A DNA stretch of 64,000 nucleotides from Caproiciproducens sp. CPB-2. GTDB lineage: Bacteria > Bacillota > Clostridia > Oscillospirales > Acutalibacteraceae. The stretch spans positions 1,612,001 through 1,676,000 of the forward strand of contig NZ_CP142860.1 in assembly GCF_036287215.1 (NCBI RefSeq). The letters are read 5' to 3'. Numbering within the stretch: the first letter of the stretch is position 1; each line of letters opens with the position of its first letter. Position numbers and translations under genes: made by a program. Shown one piece after another: positions 27,770 to 35,599 of this stretch. The notes beneath the pieces were generated by a model. That model made no database searches, was not told the origin of the DNA, and worked only from the letters and a program-made list of their open reading frames with translations.

Positions 27770-27961
27770 TTATTTGCAGTTATCGGAAGATTTGTTTGTA
27801 GCCTGTGTTGCATTGTTAGAAGTTTTGTTGCTGTAATGATTGTTGTTGCTGGTGTTCGTGCTGTTGTTTGACGCACGGTTCGTACTGTTGGAAGCACGGT
27901 TTGTGCTCTCATTTGTACTGTTGTTGGAAGCGCGGTTCGTTTTTGAAGTCTGATTATCCAA
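27770..27961 (-). CDS. Asn/Ser/Thr-rich repeat peptide, 63 residues
   Basis: Almost the whole peptide is Asn, Ser, Thr and Ala, with the unit TNRASN(N)STN repeated three times and ending SDNCK. It is hydrophilic and probably disordered. The start is TTG 27961 with GGGGGTGA 7 nt upstream on the minus strand. It lies between two plus-strand genes, with its own terminator-like hairpin. I do not recognise a function; similar low-complexity Asn-rich small proteins occur in Clostridia. Simple-sequence origin without coding function cannot be excluded. Confidence 0.55.
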   Translation of the reverse strand: MDNQTSKTNRASNNSTNESTNRASNSTNRASNNSTNTSNNNHYSNKTSNNATQATNKSSDNCK

Positions 27962-28035
27962 AATTTTCACCCCCTTCACCCGTATTATTAGTATCTTTAC
28001 GCGAATTATACAGACCAATTCAGGAGTTGACGGAT

Positions 28036-29367
28036 TTGATTGAGCTGCCGCAGAGCTTTAAAAATAAAATGGAATCCATGCTGGGCGGGGAATATCCGGC
28101 GTTTTTAAACGACTATCAGAAACCGTATTACCGGGGTATCCGACTGAATACGCTGAAATGCGGCGAAAGAACGCTCAAGGCCTCTCTGCCGTTTTCTTTG
28201 GAGCCGACGCCTTTTTCGCCGGTTTCCTATTATATCCCGCAGGATGCGCAAAAGGTCGGCTCCCTGCCCATGCACCATGCAGGTGCGTTTTACTCGCAGG
28301 AGCCGTCTGCGGCCAGCGCGGTAACCGCGCTGAACCCCGTGCCCGGGGACAGGGTGCTGGATCTGTGCGCCGCTCCCGGCGGAAAATCGACGCAGATCGC
28401 CGCTCTTTTACAGGGAAGCGGGCTGCTCTGGTCCAATGAAATCGTCAGGAGCAGGGCAAATGTGCTGCTTTCCAATCTGGAGCGGACGGGCGTCAGGAAC
28501 GCCGTGGTTTCTTCCTGCCATCCGGAGGCGCTCTGCAGCGGGCTTGCCGGATATTTCGACAAGGTGCTGGTGGACGCCCCCTGTTCGGGTGAGGGGATGT
28601 TCCGGCGCGACGAACAGGCACTGCAGGACTGGAGCCAGGAACATGTGGAAGCCTGCGCCGTCCGTCAGCTCGCCATTCTGCGCAGCGCCGCCCATGCCTT
28701 AAAGGAAAACGGCGTGCTGGTCTATTCCACCTGTACGTTTTCCCCGGAAGAGAACGAAGAAGTCGTTTCCGCGTTTTTGAAGGAAAGAGGAGACTTTGCC
28801 CTGACCGATTGCGGGGTACCGTTCGGCCGTCCCGCTTTTCTCCCTCAGGCGCGCCGTGTTTTCCCCATGGACGGGGGTGAGGGGCATTTCGTAGCTGTTA
28901 TGCGCCGGATTTCCGGCAGCAGCGCGTATCCGGCTCCTTATTTGCCGAAGAAGCCCTCCATGATGGAGATGGCGGAGGATTTATACAGACAGGTTTTTAA
29001 AATGGAGCTGTCCTCCCCGGTGGAGCAGGTGGGCGAATCCTTCCTGATCCTTCCGCGGGAGCTCCCTTACTTGAAAGGGCTTGGAGTGATCCGCGCGGGC
29101 GTATTGCTTGGGGAAGCAAAGAAAAACCGTATGGAACCGGCTCACGCACTGTTCATGTCCGCGAAGCCGCAGGAGCTGAATTCGGTCATCGATCTGCCGC
29201 ACGATTCGGAACAGATCGCCGCTTTTTTGCGTGGGGAAGAAATGGAGTCGGATCCGCGCTGTCACGGCTTTACCGGCGTTGCGGTTGACGGCGTTCTCAC
29301 GGGCTTCGGAAAATGCTCCGGCGGCCGCCTGAAAAACCGGTATCCCAAAGGGCTGCGCAATCATTGA
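28036..29367 (+). CDS. RsmF/NOL1-NOP2-sun type RNA (cytosine-C5)-methyltransferase
   Basis: The 443-residue protein has a SAM-binding motif (VLDLCAAPGGKSTQIAALL), the two catalytic cysteine motifs (DAPCSGEGMFRRD and YSTCTFSPEENEE) and a C-terminal PUA-like RsmF region (GVIRAGVLLGEAKKNR ... GFTGVAVDGVLTGFGKCSGG). It likely methylates rRNA. The open frame extends to 27868 but that part is the antisense of the repeat peptide; TTG 28036 with CAGGAG 9 nt upstream fits the family start. Confidence 0.92.
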   Translation: MIELPQSFKNKMESMLGGEYPAFLNDYQKPYYRGIRLNTLKCGERTLKASLPFSLEPTPFSPVSYYIPQDAQKVGSLPMHHAGAFYSQEPSAASAVTALNPVPGDRVLDLCAAPGGKSTQIAALLQGSGLLWSNEIVRSRANVLLSNLERTGVRNAVVSSCHPEALCSGLAGYFDKVLVDAPCSGEGMFRRDEQALQDWSQEHVEACAVRQLAILRSAAHALKENGVLVYSTCTFSPEENEEVVSAFLKERGDFALTDCGVPFGRPAFLPQARRVFPMDGGEGHFVAVMRRISGSSAYPAPYLPKKPSMMEMAEDLYRQVFKMELSSPVEQVGESFLILPRELPYLKGLGVIRAGVLLGEAKKNRMEPAHALFMSAKPQELNSVIDLPHDSEQIAAFLRGEEMESDPRCHGFTGVAVDGVLTGFGKCSGGRLKNRYPKGLRNH

Positions 29368-29416
29368 TGCTTTCTTCCTGACGGGCATATTTCAAAACAC
29401 TTTAAGATGCTAAAGC

Positions 29417-29445
29417 TTGAAATTACCCGAAAAGGATGCTATAAT
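29417..29445 (+). promoter_or_regulatory. Promoter of ilvE
   Basis: TTGAAA (29417-29422), 17 nt, TATAAT (29440-29445). The leader is short (about 27 nt), too short for a T-box. Confidence 0.75.
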
Positions 29446-29478
29446 AATCGGTAATTAATTTGAAAGAGGGCCTTTGAA

Positions 29479-30549
29479 ATGCAGGAAATCAGAGTTGAAC
29501 TGACTGAACATCCACAATCCAAGCCAACCGATTCAAGTAAACTCGGATTCGGTACGATCTTTACAGATCATATGTTCATTATGAACTATGATGAGGGAGA
29601 GGGCTGGCACGACGCCAGAATTGTCCCGTTTGGACCGATTGAACTATCGCCGGCGGCGATGTGCCTGCATTACGGCCAGTCTGTTTTTGAGGGAATGAAA
29701 GCTTATCGTGCGGTTGACGGCAGAATCCTGCTTTTCAGACCGGACAAGAATATGGCCCGTCTCAATTCTTCCAATGACCGGCTTTGCATTCCGCTGATCG
29801 ATGAAGCGTTCAGCCAGAAAGCGATCGAGAAGCTGGTATCCATTGAAAAGGACTGGATTCCGTCCGCGGAAGGAACCTCCCTTTACATCCGTCCGTTTAT
29901 TATCGGAATCGATCCCCATATCGGAGTACATCCGGCACAGCATCTGCTTTTCATTATTCTTTGCTCGCCCGTCGGGGCCTATTATCCGGAAGGGCTGGAT
30001 CCGGTGAAGATTTATGTGGAAACCAACTATGTGCGCGCCGTCAAGGGCGGGATGGGCTATACCAAAACGGCCGGCAACTACGCGGCTTCCTTAAAAGCGC
30101 AGGATGAAGCGGAAAAGCAGAATTACACCCAGGTTCTCTGGCTGGACGGCGTAGAGCGCAAATACATTGAAGAAGTCGGCACCATGAATGTATTTTTTGT
30201 CATTGGAGATGAAATCGTAACCCCCGAGCTGCAGGGCTCCATTCTTCCGGGAATCACCCGCATGTCCTCCATTGAACTGCTCAAATCATGGGGCATGAAG
30301 GTCGTCGAGCGCAAATTGTCCATCGATGAGCTTGCAAAGGCCGCGGAAAACGGTCAGCTGAAGGAAGCGTTTGGTACCGGCACCGCCGCCGTCATTTCCC
30401 CGATCGGCCATCTGAAATGGGGAGACGATGTAATGGACATCAACAACGGAGAAATCGGGCCGATTTCCCAGCGCCTTTACGATACCCTGACGGGAATTCA
30501 ATGGGGAAAGATCAAAGACGAATTCGGCTGGACTGTTGAAGTAAAATAA
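29479..30549 (+). CDS. ilvE: Branched-chain amino acid aminotransferase
   Basis: The 356-residue fold-type IV PLP enzyme interconverts Leu/Ile/Val and their keto acids. Motifs include HYGQSVFEGMKAYR, LYIRPF, the PLP lysine in GGMGYTKTAGNYAAS (about residue 196), and EVGTMNVFF, as in type II BCATs. AAAGAGGG precedes the ATG. It is monocistronic: its own promoter and a terminator 25 nt after the stop. Confidence 0.96.
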   Translation: MQEIRVELTEHPQSKPTDSSKLGFGTIFTDHMFIMNYDEGEGWHDARIVPFGPIELSPAAMCLHYGQSVFEGMKAYRAVDGRILLFRPDKNMARLNSSNDRLCIPLIDEAFSQKAIEKLVSIEKDWIPSAEGTSLYIRPFIIGIDPHIGVHPAQHLLFIILCSPVGAYYPEGLDPVKIYVETNYVRAVKGGMGYTKTAGNYAASLKAQDEAEKQNYTQVLWLDGVERKYIEEVGTMNVFFVIGDEIVTPELQGSILPGITRMSSIELLKSWGMKVVERKLSIDELAKAAENGQLKEAFGTGTAAVISPIGHLKWGDDVMDINNGEIGPISQRLYDTLTGIQWGKIKDEFGWTVEVK

Positions 30550-30573
30550 TTTCGATTGTCGAAAAGTTTTTCA

Positions 30574-30605
30574 GGCGGCGTTGGTTGCGCCGCCTTTTCC
30601 TTTTC
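30574..30605 (+). terminator. Rho-independent terminator after ilvE
   Basis: GGCGGCG (30574-30580) pairs with CGCCGCC (30588-30594), followed by TTTTCCTTTT. Confidence 0.85.
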
Positions 30606-30615
30606 AGGAGGACTT

Positions 30616-31509
30616 ATGCGCGAGCTTTCTTTTTCAGTGCCACAAGAATACGAGGAAATCAGGCTGAAAAGCTTTCTGCGTTCGTACTGCGGAATCTCCG
30701 CCCGGCTGATGATCCGGTTGAAACGCGAGCCCATGGGCATTGCGAGAAACGGCTTGCATGCCATTGTGACGGAAACGCTAAACGCGGGGGATACGGTATG
30801 TATCCGGATGCCGGGCGACACGAAGCTGCACGAACCGCTCAGCGTCCCCCTTGCGGTCGTCTATGAGGACAGCGATCTTCTGATTGTCGATAAGCCTTCC
30901 GGTATGCCGATGTATCCAACGCCCGGCCACGACTGCGACAGCCTTGCAAACGCGGCTGCGGCGTATTCTCTTTCCAAAGGGGAGCGGCTTTCCTTCCGTC
31001 CCGTATACCGGTTGGATAAAGATACAACCGGGCTGGTCGTCCTGGCGAAAAATTCTTACTGCGCGGCGCAGCTCGCCGCCAAAATTGAAAAGGAATATGT
31101 TGCTGTGTGTGAGGGAATTCTTATGGGAGAGGGAACGATCGATGAACCGATCGGGCTGAAAGAGGGGCACAGCATTCAGCGTGAGGTCACGGAAAAAGGG
31201 GAGAGGGCGGTTACGCATTGGAGGGTGCTGAGCAGCGGCGGCGGACACACCTTGGTTTCCTTCCGGCTGAGGACGGGCAGAACCCATCAGATTCGCGTGC
31301 ATATGGCACATATCGGTCATCCCCTCGCGGGGGATGATTTTTACGGCGGCGGCCTGCGGTTCCTTTCAAGACAGGCGCTCCACTGCATGAATATTCATTT
31401 TATTCATCCGGTCACCCAAAGGGAAACAGACCTTTCCTGCACGCTTCCAAGCGATATGCATTCGCTGCTTGCTGGATGCGGTATGGAAGAATACACAAAA
31501 ACAGAGTAA
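30616..31509 (+). CDS. RluA-family pseudouridine synthase
   Basis: The 297-residue enzyme has an N-terminal S4-like part (FLRSYCGISARLMIRLKREP), the catalytic Asp in VYRLDKDTTGLVVLAKN, and the C-terminal GRTHQIRVHMAHIGHPLAGD motif. The RNA target (rRNA or tRNA uridine) cannot be told from the sequence. ATG 30616 follows AGGAGG; the upstream part of the frame overlaps the ilvE terminator. Confidence 0.94.
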   Translation: MRELSFSVPQEYEEIRLKSFLRSYCGISARLMIRLKREPMGIARNGLHAIVTETLNAGDTVCIRMPGDTKLHEPLSVPLAVVYEDSDLLIVDKPSGMPMYPTPGHDCDSLANAAAAYSLSKGERLSFRPVYRLDKDTTGLVVLAKNSYCAAQLAAKIEKEYVAVCEGILMGEGTIDEPIGLKEGHSIQREVTEKGERAVTHWRVLSSGGGHTLVSFRLRTGRTHQIRVHMAHIGHPLAGDDFYGGGLRFLSRQALHCMNIHFIHPVTQRETDLSCTLPSDMHSLLAGCGMEEYTKTE

Positions 31510-31543
31510 AAATACGGCATAAATGCATACAAATCCATTAAAA

Positions 31544-31588
31544 TGAATTTTTATTTATATTAATACTTGATTTTTGCATATTTATGCG
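31544..31588 (+). promoter_or_regulatory. ARG-box-like sites around the amino-acid ABC transporter promoter
   Basis: TGAATTTTTATTTA (31544-31557) matches the ArgR/AhrC half-site pair TGAAT-4-ATTCA with one mismatch; TGCATATTTATGCG (31575-31588) is a weaker second copy inside the promoter spacer. Confidence 0.35.
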
Positions 31589-31595
31589 CTATAAT
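31567..31595 (+). promoter_or_regulatory. Promoter of the amino-acid ABC transporter operon
   Basis: TTGATT (31567-31572), 17 nt, TATAAT (31590-31595). Confidence 0.75.
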
Positions 31596-31648
31596 ACAAA
31601 CTATCCTAAACAAACAAATCCAACTTCATTTTACGGAGGGTTAACAAG

Positions 31649-32491
31649 ATGAAAAAGTTTTCTAAAATAGCGGCGTTTTTACTCGTTGCCGCCATGACGC
31701 TTTCTTCGGCGGGCTGTGCCCAATCGGGAACCACGGCGTCCGCGACAGGCAGCCAGACCGCCGCTTCGGCCGGCGAGCAGACCAGCGTGGATAAGGTTAA
31801 GGCGGACGGAGTCGTCATCATGTCTACCAACGCGGAATTTGAGCCGTTCGAGTACAAGGACGGAGACAAGATCGTTGGCATCGACATTGATATTTCCAAT
31901 AAAATTGCCGAGAAGCTCGGCGTTCAGCTGAAAATCAACGATATTGCTTTCGACACTCTTACCACGGAGCTTGGTTCCGGAAAGACCAACTTCGTAGCCG
32001 CCGGTATGACCGCGAATGAGGACAGAAAGAAAAATGTCGATTTTTCCGACACCTATTTCGACGCTTCCCAGGCGATCATCGTATCAAAAGACAGCGCGAT
32101 CAAATCCCGTACGGACCTGAACGGCAAGAAGGTCGGCGTGCAGCAGGGGACGACCGGAGATACCTATTGCACCAATGAAGACGGAAAGAACGATATCAAG
32201 GTTGGCTCCACCGAGCGCTATGCCAAGGGCGTAGACGCCGTCACCGATCTGATCAACGGCAAAATCGACGCGGTCGTCATCGACGATTTCCCGGCCAAGA
32301 AATTTGTGGAAAAAAATTCCGACAAACTGGTTAAGCTGGATGAGGCGCTGACCACCGAACAGTATGCCATCGCGGTGCCGAAGGGTGATAAAGCGATGCT
32401 GGACACCGTCAACAGTGTTCTGAGCGAATTAAAATCGAGCGGTGAGCTTGACAAGATTATTGAGAAGTACAAAGAGGCTCTGGGCGCCTGA
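31649..32491 (+). CDS. Amino-acid ABC transporter substrate-binding lipoprotein
   Basis: The 280-residue protein has a lipoprotein signal (lipobox SSAGC, Cys 23), a Ser/Thr/Ala-rich linker and a family 3 solute-binding domain (FEPFEYKDGDKIVGIDIDIS; GMTANEDRKKNVDFSDTYFD; GKKVGVQQGTTGD). It should capture a polar amino acid outside the membrane; the ligand cannot be read from the sequence. GGAGGG precedes the ATG. A strong hairpin after the stop separates it from the permease. Confidence 0.95.
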   Translation: MKKFSKIAAFLLVAAMTLSSAGCAQSGTTASATGSQTAASAGEQTSVDKVKADGVVIMSTNAEFEPFEYKDGDKIVGIDIDISNKIAEKLGVQLKINDIAFDTLTTELGSGKTNFVAAGMTANEDRKKNVDFSDTYFDASQAIIVSKDSAIKSRTDLNGKKVGVQQGTTGDTYCTNEDGKNDIKVGSTERYAKGVDAVTDLINGKIDAVVIDDFPAKKFVEKNSDKLVKLDEALTTEQYAIAVPKGDKAMLDTVNSVLSELKSSGELDKIIEKYKEALGA

Positions 32492-32513
32492 TTTTCCCAC
32501 TTATCAATAGAAT

Positions 32514-32549
32514 GCAGGGCGGGCGGAAAAATCTGCTCCCCCTGCTTTT
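32514..32549 (+). terminator. Intra-operon terminator-like hairpin
   Basis: Arms 32514-32527 and 32532-32545 form 13 of 14 pairs (two G-T) with a four-A loop, then TTTTC. It should cause partial termination, giving more binding protein than permease. Confidence 0.75.
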
Positions 32550-32574
32550 CTCAGTTTAAAAACGGGGGTAAATT

Positions 32575-33309
32575 ATGGATATACTGACGGCGGCCCTGCC
32601 GCTCTCTTATTTTTCGGAATTCCCGCAGAAATTCTATGATGCGTTTATTCTGAAGAACAGATATACAAACATAGTGTTCGGTCTGGGAAATACCCTTATG
32701 ATTACCTTTTTTGCGGTCATCATCGGGATTATTCTGGGGACCATCGTCGCTCTTGTCAAGGTGACGCACAATAATGACAAGTCAAAGCTGAAATTTCTCA
32801 ATGCAGTGTGCAGTGTATACCTGACGGTGATACGCGGTACGCCGGTCGTTGTCCAGCTGATGATTATGTGGTACATCGTCTTTCAGCCGCCCGTGAATCT
32901 GGACCGGGTTGTCGCGGCGATCTTTGCGTTCGGCATCAATTCCGGCGCTTACGTTGCGGAAGTCATCCGGAGCGGGATCCAGTCCGTGGACAAAGGGCAG
33001 GTCGAGGCCGGGCGTTCCCTCGGACTGAACCAGCGCGATACCATGGTGAAGATCGTATTTCCTCAGGCTCTGAAAAACGTCCTGCCGGCAATCGGCAATG
33101 AATTTATCGCTCTCTTAAAGGAAACCTCCGTCGCGGGCTACATCGCGATACAGGACCTGACCAAGGGCGGCGATATCATCAGAAGCATCACCTATGATCC
33201 GTACACCTCCCTTCTGGCTGTTGCGGGCATTTATCTGCTGATCGTCATGGGCTTGACCGCCCTGCTCGGCAAGCTTGAAAGGAGGCTGCACAGAAGTGAT
33301 AACCGTTAA
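32575..33309 (+). CDS. Amino-acid ABC transporter permease
   Basis: The 244-residue HisM/GlnP-type permease has about five membrane segments and the EAA loop [20 protein letters not shown] that contacts the ATPase. [11 protein letters not shown] is typical of polar amino-acid permeases. It overlaps the ATPase gene by 14 nt. GGGGG lies before the ATG. Confidence 0.96.
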   Translation: MDILTAALPLSYFSEFPQKFYDAFILKNRYTNIVFGLGNTLMITFFAVIIGIILGTIVALVKVTHNNDKSKLKFLNAVCSVYLTVIRGTPVVVQLMIMWYIVFQPPVNLDRVVAAIFAFGINSGAYVAEVIRSGIQSVDKGQVEAGRSLGLNQRDTMVKIVFPQALKNVLPAIGNEFIALLKETSVAGYIAIQDLTKGGDIIRSITYDPYTSLLAVAGIYLLIVMGLTALLGKLERRLHRSDNR

Positions 33310-34030
33310 GAATCTGCATAAGACGTTCCAGACCCTGAACGGCGATCTGGATGTTCTGAAGGGCATTGACCAAAATATTGAAAAAGGCGAGAAGGTTGTA
33401 ATTGTCGGCCCTTCCGGTTCCGGGAAAAGCACGTTCCTGCGCTGCCTGAATCTGCTTGAGCAGCCGACCGACGGCGAGGTCTGGTTTGAGGGCGTTCAGA
33501 TCAATGTGCCGGAGTGCGATATCAACCAGCTCCGTCAGAAGATGGGGATGGTGTTCCAGCACTTCAATTTATTTCCGCATTTGACGGTGCTCCAGAACAT
33601 TACGCTTGCGCCGATCACGCTAAAGCTGAAAACACAGGAGCAGGCGGAGCAGCAGGCGAAACAGCTGCTTGAGCGGATAGGGCTGGCGGACAAGGCGGAA
33701 GCATACCCGCTTCAGCTGTCCGGCGGACAAAAGCAGCGGATTGCGATTGTGCGTTCGCTTGCCATGAACCCGGACGTCATGCTTTTTGATGAACCCACCA
33801 GCGCGCTCGACCCCGAAATGGTCGGAGAAGTCTTACAGGTAATGAAGGAACTTGCCGCCGAGGGGATGACCATGGTGGTGGTGACACATGAAATGGGCTT
33901 TGCCCGTGAGGTTGCCACCCGCGTACTTTTTATGGACGACGGCCAGGTTCTGGAAGAAGACGCCCCGGATCAGTTCTTCGACCATCCGCAGAATCCGCGC
34001 CTGCAGGATTTTTTATCTAAAGTTCTTTAA
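33296..34030 (+). CDS. Amino-acid ABC transporter ATP-binding protein
   Basis: The 244-residue ATPase has Walker A (GPSGSGKST), Q-loop ([12 protein letters not shown]), signature LSGGQKQR, Walker B ([13 protein letters not shown]) and switch His (VTHEMGF), as in GlnQ/ArtR proteins. It starts at GTG 33296, 10 nt after GGAGG within the permease gene. A strong terminator ends the operon. Confidence 0.97.
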   Translation: MITVKNLHKTFQTLNGDLDVLKGIDQNIEKGEKVVIVGPSGSGKSTFLRCLNLLEQPTDGEVWFEGVQINVPECDINQLRQKMGMVFQHFNLFPHLTVLQNITLAPITLKLKTQEQAEQQAKQLLERIGLADKAEAYPLQLSGGQKQRIAIVRSLAMNPDVMLFDEPTSALDPEMVGEVLQVMKELAAEGMTMVVVTHEMGFAREVATRVLFMDDGQVLEEDAPDQFFDHPQNPRLQDFLSKVL

Positions 34031-34050
34031 AAAACAATACGAATATGATA

Positions 34051-34085
34051 AAATAAGAGCGCGGTACATACCGCGCTCTTATTTT
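34051..34085 (+). terminator. Rho-independent terminator after the ABC operon
   Basis: A 16-bp perfect stem (34051-34066 with 34069-34084) with T-rich 3' end. A-rich and T-rich flanks make it potentially bidirectional. Confidence 0.93.
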
Positions 34086-34106
34086 TGTGAAGGTGGTTCT
34101 TGGAAG

Positions 34107-34997
34107 ATGCCGGCTGCGATCACGCATTATCTCCATGCGCAAAGAGTTCTGGAACAGTTGCAACAGACACAGGCGAACGGTGAACGGAATCTGGCCGCGT
34201 TTCTTTGGGGAGCACAGGGGCCGGACTTTTTGTACTGCCACCGCTATCTGCCGTGGCAGAGGGGAGAGAGCCTGAAAGACTACGCCGGAAAGCTCCATCT
34301 GGAGAATCCTTCAAAAACGCTGGCGCTGATGCGGGAATATTATCTGCGGCAGCCGAATAAGGCACTGGTTTTATCGTATATCGACGGCTTCCTTTGCCAT
34401 TACTCCTTGGACCGGATTTGCCATCCTTTTATTCAGTCCGGGGCGAAGGCGCTTCTTGAGCAGGAGCCGATGCAGGATGAAGAAATCCTGCACAACCAGA
34501 TAGAATCCGCGCTCGACGTGATTCTGCTCCGGTATGAAAGGGCGGCGCTGCCGACGGAGTTTGACCTGAAACAGACGGTCCCGAAGAATGATAATGTCCA
34601 GCTCCACATTGCGGATTTGTACGCTTTTTTGCTTCACGGGTTATTCGGGGTTGAGGACGCTGGCGTCCCGCTGTATCAGGCGACCAACGACTGCCGCACG
34701 GTGTTCGGCCTTTTAAACGACCGCACCACTCTGAAGCAGGCATGGATAGAGCGGAGGGAAAGAAAGGGGAAGCGGACCGTTTCCTGCCATTTCCGCGGGC
34801 TCAGCGAAGGCGACGGGTGTGATTACGCCAATATCCTGCACAATGAATGGAGCTGGCCTGCGGACAGTGGGACCGTCCGTACGGAAAGTTTTCCGGAGCT
34901 TTATGAGCAGTCCGTTGAGGATAGTCTCCACCTGATCGGCGGTTTTCTGGAAACGGATGATTTTGAAAAATTGACGGACAACATTTTCTTTATATGA
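34107..34997 (+). CDS. Zinc-dependent phospholipase C family protein
   Basis: The 296-residue protein begins PAAITHYLHAQRVLE, with GAQGPDFLYCHRY and GFLCHYSLDRICHPFI, the His/Asp pattern of the zinc-dependent phospholipase C/S1-P1 nuclease fold. There is no signal peptide, so it is likely cytoplasmic, unlike secreted phospholipase toxins; substrate unknown. ATG 34107 is preceded by GAAGGTGG; the long upstream frame reads through the terminator and is not used. A related gene is at 63353. Confidence 0.85.
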   Translation: MPAAITHYLHAQRVLEQLQQTQANGERNLAAFLWGAQGPDFLYCHRYLPWQRGESLKDYAGKLHLENPSKTLALMREYYLRQPNKALVLSYIDGFLCHYSLDRICHPFIQSGAKALLEQEPMQDEEILHNQIESALDVILLRYERAALPTEFDLKQTVPKNDNVQLHIADLYAFLLHGLFGVEDAGVPLYQATNDCRTVFGLLNDRTTLKQAWIERRERKGKRTVSCHFRGLSEGDGCDYANILHNEWSWPADSGTVRTESFPELYEQSVEDSLHLIGGFLETDDFEKLTDNIFFI

Positions 34998-35009
34998 AGG
35001 AGATTTATA

Positions 35010-35468
35010 ATGGAAAGAATCGCAAGTTTTTGTGTCGACCATACCAAGCTGATGCCCGGTATTTACACTTCCCGTATCGACGGCGATATCGTAACCTATG
35101 ATATCAGGATGAGAAGGCCGAATATTCCGCCGTTTCTCCCGAATGCCGCCATGCACACCATCGAGCATCTGTTCGCGACCTTTGTACGCAACAGCAGTCA
35201 TAAGGACCATATTATTTATTTTGGCCCAATGGGCTGCCGGACCGGTTTCTATTTTTTGACCAGAAACCTGAGCCACGCGGACGCTGTTCAACTGATCATC
35301 GAGGCCTTTGCCTTTATCGCTGATTTTGAAGGGGCTATCCCTGGGGCCGCGGCGGCGGAGTGCGGAAATTATCTGGAACACGATCTTGACGGCGCGAAGA
35401 AAGAGGCAAAAGCGTTCCTTCCGGTGATTATGGGGTGGACTGAGGAGAAGCTCCGTTATTTAAGCTGA
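35010..35468 (+). CDS. luxS: S-ribosylhomocysteine lyase LuxS
   Basis: LuxS cleaves S-ribosylhomocysteine to homocysteine and the autoinducer-2 precursor. The 152-residue protein has the metal-binding HTIEH (His49, His53), the Cys in AECGNYLEHDL and FGPMGCRTGFYF. GAAGGAG precedes the ATG 12 nt after the phospholipase-like gene. No pfs gene is adjacent. Confidence 0.97.
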   Translation: MERIASFCVDHTKLMPGIYTSRIDGDIVTYDIRMRRPNIPPFLPNAAMHTIEHLFATFVRNSSHKDHIIYFGPMGCRTGFYFLTRNLSHADAVQLIIEAFAFIADFEGAIPGAAAAECGNYLEHDLDGAKKEAKAFLPVIMGWTEEKLRYLS

Positions 35469-35516
35469 ATTTTAATTGCCAAATTGTTGCATATTTGTTA
35501 ATTTGATTCCAACGGG

Positions 35517-35545
35517 TTGCAAAATAGGCAAATTTGTTATATGAT
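35517..35545 (+). promoter_or_regulatory. Promoter of the M23 peptidase gene
   Basis: TTGCAA (35517-35522), 17 nt, TATGAT (35540-35545). Confidence 0.6.
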
Positions 35546-35554
35546 TAAAAACGT

Positions 35555-35571
35555 ATTACAAACTTGTAACA
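35555..35571 (-). promoter_or_regulatory. WalR (YycF)-box match
   Basis: The minus strand reads TGTTACAAGTTTGTAAT, an exact match to the published WalR consensus TGTWAH-N5-TGTWAH. It lies just downstream of the -10 of the M23 peptidase promoter. Confidence 0.5.
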
Positions 35572-35599
35572 ATTTATTAACCCGAAAGGATTTTGTTTC

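Noticed and set aside
27770..27961. CRISPR-like tandem repeat
   Set aside because: The periodicity comes from repeated TNRASN codons; units are short, uneven and without spacers, and no cas genes are near.
27868..28035. N-terminal extension of the RNA methyltransferase
   Set aside because: The extra residues are Cys/His/Trp-rich, unlike the family, and are the antisense of the repeat peptide; TTG 28036 has a good ribosome site.
29446..29478. T-box leader for ilvE
   Set aside because: The leader is only about 30 nt, with no specifier hairpin or terminator.
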